The notes under the pieces were generated by a model. It was not told where the DNA came from. It saw only the letters and a list, made by a program, of their open reading frames with translations, and made no database searches. From Bacteroidetes bacterium UBA7674 (GTDB taxonomy: Bacteria > Bacteroidota > Bacteroidia > Chitinophagales > Chitinophagaceae): 64,000 bases of DNA. Below, piece after piece: positions 57,772 to 64,000 of the stretch. Position 1 is the stretch's first letter, and each line of letters starts with the position of its first letter. The stretch spans positions 496,001-560,000 of the forward strand of contig DLHG01000013.1 of NCBI GenBank assembly GCA_002483105.1, given 5' to 3'. Made by a program: the position numbers and the translations under genes.

Positions 57772-58836
57772 TTAGAGAATTAAGTTTTGAATTTCAGTTA
57801 TTTCAGCTTCAAACTGTAATTGTTTATTTTCAAAGGCAATCTCGTCCCTAAGTTTAACTGGTTCGAACTGATATTTTTCATTCTTTTTCCCCTTATAAAG
57901 ACATAGATACGATTCATGTCCAGTATTATCATTTTGATAATGTAGAAAGGGTGATAAGCTAAAAATGTCATCTTCCCACTTTAAAAATAATTGTTCGTTA
58001 CCAAGTGTTAGGAGATAATAAAGGTTGTTTGAGAGAATATCCGTTCCTAATTTAAATTTTATCTGTTCTCTATGCAGTGAGTAACCTCGATAAATCGCGC
58101 AGGTTATATCTGGAGGCGAAACAGCTGAAAACCTAAGTATTTCACACTCACCCAAAAATCTTGTTTTATCAAGCATTTCGGCGAATAGAGGTAAAACCTT
58201 TTGAAGGGCTGATTCAGCCTCTTCTAATGTTGGTGTTGCGTGGTGGGCAGTGTTATTTCTTACGTCTTGCAGTTCTAATAGTTTGTCTAACAACTGGTCA
58301 TCAATTTGATCACATTTTAAATTTATACTGTTATCACGAGAATACGTTAGTACTGCTTTAATGTTATAGAGTCTTTGTTTGACGGCATCTGATAGCAATC
58401 TCCGTGTATTGAAATTAGCAAAAGCCGGAGAGCCATCCGGATTTGTAGATACAAATACCTGCGCATTTTGAGTGCTAATTTTCTTTTTTCTAACTTCCCC
58501 CCATACCATTGCATGCAGGATATGTGTAATTGCTTCCCAGGTGTCTTTTAAGTGCCCAAGTTTTTGAATGGGATCTTCTGAGTTCGGCCCTCTTTCAGCT
58601 AGGCGTAAATGGTATGCTATACATGCTGGGTAGTTATCAATGACAATTTGTTTCAGGTTTTCGTATTCTTGTGCTGCAAAATCATTGTATGCTTCTTTAT
58701 AGCCCTGGACATCCATTTCAAAAAGAATACTACTTTGTGAAAAGGAATATCCTGCAATTAAAACATGACCGTCGCTATCTAAAGACTCGTTGAATCTTTG
58801 ATATTGTGGATTGTCATATTTTATTTCCTCGCTCAT
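57772..58836 (-). CDS. Unknown protein with HEPN-type R-x4-H motif
   Basis: 354 residues, no signal or ATPase motif. Helix-rich middle part with LLELQDVRNNTAHHATP: Arg193-x4-His198 (RNNTAH), preceded and followed by long helices, fits the HEPN RNase signature (R-x4-6-H). N-terminal part (YKEAYNDFAAQEYENLKQIVI) also helical; C-terminal third is beta-rich (AIYRGYSLHREQIKFKLG). The gene starts four bases after the hsdS stop, one base before the Mrr gene, so it belongs to the operon. HEPN proteins such as PrrC and RloC are linked to type I systems as anticodon nucleases; this one has no ATPase part. Role inferred only. Confidence 0.7.
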   Translation of the reverse strand: MSEEIKYDNPQYQRFNESLDSDGHVLIAGYSFSQSSILFEMDVQGYKEAYNDFAAQEYENLKQIVIDNYPACIAYHLRLAERGPNSEDPIQKLGHLKDTWEAITHILHAMVWGEVRKKKISTQNAQVFVSTNPDGSPAFANFNTRRLLSDAVKQRLYNIKAVLTYSRDNSINLKCDQIDDQLLDKLLELQDVRNNTAHHATPTLEEAESALQKVLPLFAEMLDKTRFLGECEILRFSAVSPPDITCAIYRGYSLHREQIKFKLGTDILSNNLYYLLTLGNEQLFLKWEDDIFSLSPFLHYQNDNTGHESYLCLYKGKKNEKYQFEPVKLRDEIAFENKQLQFEAEITEIQNLIL

Positions 58837-58840
58837 CCTT

Positions 58841-60058
58841 TTAGACTAAGATTTCCCCAGCTAGCAATTTTGGTACTAGTCGATTTCTTAACTGGTTTAG
58901 GGTTTTAGATTCGTATTCATTATTAGCAATAGTTTCAAATAATGGAGTAACAATTTTATCAAATAGGTTTAATTGTGTTTTGTCAGGGACTATAATGTCT
59001 ATGTTCTTAAATGCAGTTTTGCTTATTTCCAAAAAAGTTGACCCGTTCGCTTTGCTAATCACGGTTGTCATGTTTTCTTTTAGCCAAAACAGCATGAATA
59101 GATTTGAAACAGTTAAACCATTGATTGCGATAAATCCCTGATTTATGGATATGGGAATTTGAGACATGGCTAAATAGCCAATTGGTGCCCGACATGATAA
59201 TAGTAATGTACCTTCCGGAAGTATTTTCGAACTTATTTGTTCAACGCCCTCCTTGCTAATTTTCCGCTCTGTGTCTAGAAGAACTGGACTTTTAAGGTAT
59301 GATAAATCTTTCGGCGTGACCCAATGAAATTCACCATTCCAATACTTGTCTTCTTTAGTACTTGGGGTAGTACCTCCTTTAACATCTAAAACTCTCCCTA
59401 GTTTTTCTACTTTCCATCCTTTGGGCACTTCGCCTAACTCGCTATCAATCATCTCTTCCGTTGCTCCAGGAAAATTAAAATTCACAAACCATTGCTTAAA
59501 TAATGTTTGTGCTATCTCGTAAATGGTTTGATTATTCTGTTGATTGAGGTCGATCTTGTCATCTAGTGCATCAATAAAAGAGGCTATTTCTTGTTGTTCA
59601 CAGATTGAAGGTATAGAAATTTCAATGTCTGCGACTTGGTCAAATGTTATCTGGGGGAATGTTCCTGAGCGTGATTCTGCTAAGTGTTGAAGCCATTTTG
59701 TTGTTTCTCTGTTAGTCAAAAAATGATACAAGTATTTAGGATATATTTTTTCGCCGGCACGTATTACCATTAATTTTGTTGAAACTATATAGTTACTTCC
59801 GTCTGTGTTAACGTATGCCCACCGTCCATTTGCAGGCCTTATTTCGCTAAACAATATATCATCTTTCTGAATCGCCTTTTTCGCCTGTCCTGGCATTGAC
59901 GATATCTCAGAATAATTATCATGAAGGATTTCCCCCCTTTCGATATCCCCTGTATTCAAGAAAATTAACTTACCCTTCTTTTGTTTATGTGTATTTGATA
60001 TACTTTGACATACTTCTCCTAAGGTATATGTCTTCCATTCACTAAAACTCATATCCAA
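58841..60058 (-). CDS. hsdS: Type I restriction specificity subunit
   Basis: 405 residues with two target recognition domains separated by conserved helices: FSEWKTYTLGEVCQSISN opens TRD1, SIPSICEQQEIASFIDALDD and KIDLNQQNNQTIYEIAQTL form the central spacer, and GEVPKGWKVEKLGRVLDVKG opens TRD2; the C-terminal spacer ends ESKTLNQLRNRLVPKLLAGE. It sets the bipartite target. Its start overlaps hsdM by 17 bp, ensuring coupled translation. Intact length, no phase-variable repeats or inverted second copy seen. Confidence 0.96.
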   Translation of the reverse strand: MDMSFSEWKTYTLGEVCQSISNTHKQKKGKLIFLNTGDIERGEILHDNYSEISSMPGQAKKAIQKDDILFSEIRPANGRWAYVNTDGSNYIVSTKLMVIRAGEKIYPKYLYHFLTNRETTKWLQHLAESRSGTFPQITFDQVADIEISIPSICEQQEIASFIDALDDKIDLNQQNNQTIYEIAQTLFKQWFVNFNFPGATEEMIDSELGEVPKGWKVEKLGRVLDVKGGTTPSTKEDKYWNGEFHWVTPKDLSYLKSPVLLDTERKISKEGVEQISSKILPEGTLLLSCRAPIGYLAMSQIPISINQGFIAINGLTVSNLFMLFWLKENMTTVISKANGSTFLEISKTAFKNIDIIVPDKTQLNLFDKIVTPLFETIANNEYESKTLNQLRNRLVPKLLAGEILV

Positions 60059-61565
60059 TACTTTTTAAGTTATCTCTAATCGCTTTTTCCAATTCAGCGC
60101 TTTTAGTAAATTGTTCTGTCAGTTTTTTTGTCAAAGCCTTCATTTTTTCTTCGAAAGGTATACCATCCTCTTCTTCCAGTTCGGTGCCGACATACCCGCC
60201 AGGCATTAGTACATAGTTATTTGTTCGAACCTCATCCATGGTGGCAACTTTGCAATAGCCGGCTATGTCTACATAGTTGCCACCTTTATTGCGCCATTGG
60301 TGGTAGGTATTTGCAATGGTCTGTATATCCTCGTCGGCAAATTCTTTATTGCGTCGGTTCACCATCACACCCAGTTTGCGTGCGTCTATAAAGAGTATCT
60401 CATTGCTGCGGTTACGGTATTTGCCATTAGTCTTATTCCTCGCCATAAACCATAGGCATGCAGGTATCATGGTGTTGTAGAAGAGTTGTGATGGAAGGCT
60501 TACCATGCAGTCAATTACTCCTGCTTCTATCAGGTTCTTGCGTATCTCACCTTCATTACCTGTATTGCTGTTCATGCTACCATTGGCCAATACTATACCA
60601 GCAGTGCCATTTGGGCTTAGTTTGTTCAGGAAGTGTTGCAGCCATGCATAGTTGGCATTACCTGTTGGAGGCACACCATATTCCCAGCGCGCATCTTCAC
60701 GTAGCTGCTCGCCGCTCCAGTCGCTTACGTTGAAGGGTGGGTTGGCCAGTATATAGTCTGCTTTCAGGTCCTTGTGCTTATCAGTTAGCAGGGTGTCTCC
60801 TAACTGTATCTTCGCATCAATACCCCGTATAGCAAGGTTCATCTTTGCCAGGCGTAGGGTAGTAGGGTTGCTTTCCTGTCCATATATGGAGAGGTCACCC
60901 AGCTTCCCCTGGTGTTCCTCTATAAATTTTTCGCTTTGCACAAACATACCACCACTGCCACAGCATCCATCATATATACGCCCCTTATAGGGTTCCAACA
61001 TCTCTACAAGCAGTTTTACGATGCTTGCCGGTGTATAGAACTGTCCGCCCTTTTTACCCTCTGCATCAGCAAACTGTCCCAGGAAGTACTCATATACACG
61101 GCCAAGTAGGTCCTTGCTTTTGTGTCCATCCCCACCAAAGCCTATTGAGCCAATAAGGTCTATCAGTTCACCCAAGCGTTGTTTGTTTAGTTCTGGGTCA
61201 GCATATAGCTTCGGAAGCACTCCTTTCAATGGAGGATTTCGCTTCTCTATTTCATCCATGGCGCCGTCCAGCAATTTTCCTATTTCCGGCTGCTTTGCTT
61301 TAGCCTGAAGGTTCGCCCAGCGGGCATTCTCAGGCACAAAGAATATATTGTGTGCTAAATACTCATCCGGGTCTTCTGCATCAGCCCCTGCATACTCACC
61401 TTCCCCGGCCACAAGCTTGTCGTGCATATCCTTGAAAGCATCGGAAATGTATTTTAAAAATATTAATCCAAGAACGATGTGTTTGTATTCGGCAGCATCC
61501 ATATTACTGCGCATTTTATCAGCAGCAGTCCAGAGCGTCTTTTCTAAGTCTTTTATATCGGTCAT
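60042..61565 (-). CDS. hsdM: Type I restriction methylase subunit
   Basis: 507 residues from the ATG at 61565 (MTDIKDLEKTLWTAADKM); an upstream TTG at 61592 is in frame but less likely. N-terminal HsdM helical domain (EYKHIVLGLIFLKYI), SAM loop DGCCGSGGMF (about 200), target adenine motif NPPF (about 273; LANPPFNVSDW) and GGQFYTP. N6-adenine methyltransferase that forms the M2S core. First gene of the operon, divergent from the MerR-like regulator. Confidence 0.96.
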   Translation of the reverse strand: MTDIKDLEKTLWTAADKMRSNMDAAEYKHIVLGLIFLKYISDAFKDMHDKLVAGEGEYAGADAEDPDEYLAHNIFFVPENARWANLQAKAKQPEIGKLLDGAMDEIEKRNPPLKGVLPKLYADPELNKQRLGELIDLIGSIGFGGDGHKSKDLLGRVYEYFLGQFADAEGKKGGQFYTPASIVKLLVEMLEPYKGRIYDGCCGSGGMFVQSEKFIEEHQGKLGDLSIYGQESNPTTLRLAKMNLAIRGIDAKIQLGDTLLTDKHKDLKADYILANPPFNVSDWSGEQLREDARWEYGVPPTGNANYAWLQHFLNKLSPNGTAGIVLANGSMNSNTGNEGEIRKNLIEAGVIDCMVSLPSQLFYNTMIPACLWFMARNKTNGKYRNRSNEILFIDARKLGVMVNRRNKEFADEDIQTIANTYHQWRNKGGNYVDIAGYCKVATMDEVRTNNYVLMPGGYVGTELEEEDGIPFEEKMKALTKKLTEQFTKSAELEKAIRDNLKSIGYEF

Positions 61566-61675
61566 TATAGATCCATGGTATTCAGTGAGCAATGTAAGGA
61601 ACTTGTAAATCTAAATCAATCCGTCAAAAGACGCGGAAATACATAGGAACACTATTTTTTGATATATCAGTCGGT

Positions 61676-61697
61676 ATTCGTACATTAGTGTACGAAT
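61676..61697 (+). promoter_or_regulatory. Palindromic operator at the MerR-like gene start
   Basis: ATTCGTACA-TTAG-TGTACGAAT is a perfect 9-bp inverted repeat ending one base before the ATG at 61699. Its place between divergent genes suits an autoregulatory site that may also affect hsdM. Confidence 0.65.
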
Positions 61698-61698
61698 T

Positions 61699-62607
61699 AT
61701 GAATTTCGATTTAAAGGATATATCCAAGGTTCTAGCAGGGGGCAATTTCAGCGAGGATGAAGCTAAAAGTATGGCCCAACTCGCAGTGCCGCAATTCACG
61801 ATCAGCGATGTTGGGATTACACATCGTTGGATCACACATTGGGATGACGTTGGATTGATTGACCAAAAACGTGAGAACGGTTCATGGCGCCGTTTTAGTT
61901 TTCTTGAATATGTCTGGCTTCGAATAATCGTTGAACTTAGAAACTTCAAAGTTCCGTTGGAAACGATCAAAAAACTGAAGGGAAATCTATTTCAACCAAT
62001 TCAACTGCCTATTGATGAAACCCTTAAAGAACTTCAAGAGCGGGGTGATATTGTACTCCCTGAATGGCTCACAAAGGAAATGATCGAAGAGAACATGCAG
62101 GAAGCAATGGAAATGCAAACAGGATTTCTTTTCTCTGTATTGAATGCTATTAAATCACGGAAGCCTATGTGCCTCCTTATTTCTCTTGATGGACAGTTTG
62201 AGATACTAGATTTAACCAATCCTACAATTACAGAGCTAACGACAGAACTGCTCTTTTTATTAGTGGAAAGGAGAAATTTTATTTCTATAAATATTCAGAA
62301 TATTCTTCAGGAATTTTATTCTAACGATAAGATCAGGAAAGAAGTTATTGAATCTATCATGATATTAAGTCCGAAGGAAAAGGAACTACTTGAATACATA
62401 AGAAATGAAGATTTCAAAGAAATACTAATTAAGCAAAGGGGAGATTCCGAAGGATATACACTGACTATTACAAAAGCATTGCCTGTTGATGATATTTCAT
62501 ATCGGGTGCTTGGTATGCTGTCAACAGACTCACTCGAAGAAATAGTAATTCAGGGCAATAAAGGCAAGGTTTTTCGTTTTGAAAAAACAACAAAAGTAAC
62601 AATTTAG
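61699..62607 (+). CDS. MerR-like transcriptional regulator
   Basis: 302 residues. Residues about 33-100 form a MerR-type winged helix: FTISDVGITHRWITHWDDVG, LIDQKRENGSWRRFSFLEYV and LRIIVELRNFKVPLETIKKL, the helix-wing-helix order of MerR. The remaining 200 residues (GDIVLPEWLTKEMIEENMQEA, LSPKEKELLEYIRNEDF) are not recognised and are long for MerR. The palindrome right before the ATG is the likely operator. Divergent from hsdM, so it may regulate the restriction operon, for instance delaying restriction after transfer (inference). Confidence 0.82.
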   Translation: MNFDLKDISKVLAGGNFSEDEAKSMAQLAVPQFTISDVGITHRWITHWDDVGLIDQKRENGSWRRFSFLEYVWLRIIVELRNFKVPLETIKKLKGNLFQPIQLPIDETLKELQERGDIVLPEWLTKEMIEENMQEAMEMQTGFLFSVLNAIKSRKPMCLLISLDGQFEILDLTNPTITELTTELLFLLVERRNFISINIQNILQEFYSNDKIRKEVIESIMILSPKEKELLEYIRNEDFKEILIKQRGDSEGYTLTITKALPVDDISYRVLGMLSTDSLEEIVIQGNKGKVFRFEKTTKVTI

Positions 62608-62672
62608 GCATTGTGAATACAAGCCACATTATAGAAAGCTGAAATAGACTGTGAACACAGCTAGGACAGATA

Positions 62673-62861
62673 TTGATCAACGTTGTGCAAAAGAAAACAG
62701 CCGATGATAAACAAGAAAATCAAACAAGCTTAAAAAATACCGAAGCCAAACATGGGATGCTTATTCCCGACGCCGAATTGTCAAGAGCACAAACTATTCA
62801 ATTTTATGCATCAGCAATTGCTGCGTTATTAATAAAACAGTTAAATCAAGGTGAAATATGA
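62673..62861 (+). CDS. Small protein coupled to the serine recombinase
   Basis: Up to 62 residues from a TTG at 62673 (a GTG at 62685 is the alternative). Hydrophilic N-terminus, then RAQTIQFYASAIAALLIKQL. Its stop overlaps the recombinase ATG as ATGA, so translation is coupled. Short genes in this position are common before large serine integrases and some are accessory factors; role here unknown. Confidence 0.6.
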   Translation: MINVVQKKTADDKQENQTSLKNTEAKHGMLIPDAELSRAQTIQFYASAIAALLIKQLNQGEI

Positions 62862-64000
62862 ATATATCAAACTCAGAGTTATTAAAACAGTTCGCTAAGA
62901 AACTTGATGTTTCTACTAATCGAGATACTGGCATATGTGTGATATATACACGTGTGAGTAGCAAAGAGCAGGCTGAAGAGAATACAAGTCTGGATAGTCA
63001 GAAGCGATATTGTGAAGAGTATGCGCAACGTAGGAATATGTCAATTGACGCATATTTTGGAGGTACCTATGAATCAGCAAAACAAGATGAGCGTAAAGAG
63101 TTCAAAAAAATGCTCGAGTATGTAAATCGAAATAAAAAGGTCGATACAATACTCGTTTACTCCTATGATCGTTTTTCTAGAAGCGGCTCTAATGCTACTT
63201 ATTTAAGCGAGCAATTGCAGAATAAAGGGGTGAAAATACTTGCTGTCAGCCAAGATATTGATGTCTCTTCATCTAGCGGTAGGTTCCAACGAAATATGAT
63301 TCTGATGTTTAGTCAATTCGACAATGAACAACGAAAGGACAAATCAGTTAAAGGCATGATAGAGAATCTAAGACAAGGTTACTGGATTAGCGCTACGCCA
63401 TTTGGCTATATAAACCTCTGTAAAAAAGGAAAGGCAAGAACACACCGATATGAAATTACAGAACAAGGTAAACTTCTAAAGAAGGGTTTTGAATTAAAGG
63501 CACAAGGTAAGTTGAACAATCTTGAAATAGTTGCACATTTAAATAGGCTAGGGTGCAAGGTCAATTACAAGAGCTTTGTCCGCATCCTATCCAATCCCTT
63601 CTATTGTGGCTATGTAGTGCACAAATCAATAGCTGGAGAGATATATCCCGGAAAACATCCGGCACTAGTATCAGAGACATTGTTTTTCAGGGCTAATAAT
63701 ATCGTGAATGAAAATCCCCATAAGGGTATCTCGAAGTCTTATAAGATTAATGAGTTAGCCTTAAAAGGCTTTGCTAAGGATGAAACTAGTTTGTCTCCAT
63801 TTACTGGTTATATTCAGAAAGGAATATATTATTATAAGACGAGGGATAATGGGACTTGTGTAAACGTGAATGCAAATTATCTAAACTGTTTGTTTGCTGA
63901 AGTGTTGAAAGGCTTTGAGTTTGATACCCGATTTAGGGATGATTTGGCATTTGCAATTAAGAATGAGATAAATGTCCAACTTGTGTCTCAAATACAAGAG
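62858..64000 (+). CDS. Large serine recombinase, 3' end outside window
   Basis: At least 381 residues, open at the window edge. Catalytic domain: VIYTRVSSKEQAEENTSLDS with nucleophile Ser34 (in YTRVS), VDTILVYSYDRFSRSG with the conserved Arg residues, and MLMFSQFDNEQRKDKSVKGM-like end. Then the recombinase domain (GYWISATPFGYINL, FVRILSNPFYCGYVVH) and the start of the zinc-ribbon part. These enzymes insert and remove mobile DNA at attP/attB sites. It supports the view that the restriction genes lie on a mobile or formerly mobile island. Confidence 0.92.
   Translation, partial: MNISNSELLKQFAKKLDVSTNRDTGICVIYTRVSSKEQAEENTSLDSQKRYCEEYAQRRNMSIDAYFGGTYESAKQDERKEFKKMLEYVNRNKKVDTILVYSYDRFSRSGSNATYLSEQLQNKGVKILAVSQDIDVSSSSGRFQRNMILMFSQFDNEQRKDKSVKGMIENLRQGYWISATPFGYINLCKKGKARTHRYEITEQGKLLKKGFELKAQGKLNNLEIVAHLNRLGCKVNYKSFVRILSNPFYCGYVVHKSIAGEIYPGKHPALVSETLFFRANNIVNENPHKGISKSYKINELALKGFAKDETSLSPFTGYIQKGIYYYKTRDNGTCVNVNANYLNCLFAEVLKGFEFDTRFRDDLAFAIKNEINVQLVSQIQE

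Overview
The window reads as chromosomal DNA of a Bacteroidota member, most likely of the Chitinophagales/Chitinophagaceae type (inference). Four large secreted proteins end in a type IX secretion (T9SS) type A sorting domain. SprB, HYR and LamG repeat adhesins are present, and so is a one-protein TPR-kinase-receiver-AraC hybrid regulator. Promoter-like boxes fit the Bacteroidota TTTG / TAnnTTTG pattern rather than sigma-70. No rRNA, tRNA or CRISPR array was found.

Layout. 1-2.9 kb: the end of a short-chain dehydrogenase, a cluster of small palindromes, an AraC-type regulator and an extended-SDR epimerase. 3.2-5.1 kb: a repeat-rich T9SS cargo protein. 5.1-8.6 kb: a Tat-exported PhoD phosphatase, a small alpha/beta-barrel-like protein and a rifampin ADP-ribosyltransferase (Arr) with an extra helical N-terminus. 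8.6-15.6 kb: a five-gene signalling operon on the minus strand (REC-PAS-kinase, CHASE3-HAMP-GAF hybrid kinase with three receivers, lone receiver, CheR, CheB). 15.8-26.7 kb: housekeeping and small stress-type genes. These are a fatty acid desaturase, lpxD, an ArsR/SRPBCC/DoxX/DUF1801/DUF4256 run with a recognisable operator-promoter, a PhnA-type protein, a kinase lacking its ATPase domain next to a receiver, and an mlaE-mlaF-mlaD lipid transport operon.

27-40.4 kb: two giant T9SS adhesins of about 2355 and 1720 residues, sharing an upstream sequence motif. 40.5-43.4 kb: the hybrid regulator. 43.6-48.2 kb: a scrapyard holding a frameshifted metallo-beta-lactamase-fold fragment and the tail of a serine hydrolase. 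This tail meets, head on, an Rhs/YD-repeat gene that lacks its 5' end but keeps a C-terminal toxin-like domain followed by a candidate immunity gene. 48.3-51.1 kb: an SBBP-repeat T9SS protein. 51.1-53.4 kb: an AT-rich tract with two tandem copies of about 385 bp that each carry the 3' end of the neighbouring EGF-lipoprotein gene, plus a small structured repeat.

53.4-64 kb: a defence island. A complete type I restriction-modification operon (hsdM-hsdS-...-hsdR, minus strand) carries three extra genes between hsdS and hsdR: a protein with a HEPN-type R-x4-H motif, an EVE-like/Mrr nuclease fusion and an 82-residue protein. It is divergent from a MerR-like regulator whose start codon abuts a perfect palindrome, and it is followed by a small protein translationally coupled to a large serine recombinase that runs off the window. 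The best candidate for something undescribed is this expanded type I locus: classical DNA restriction with a possible modified-DNA nuclease and a possible HEPN RNase in one transcription unit.
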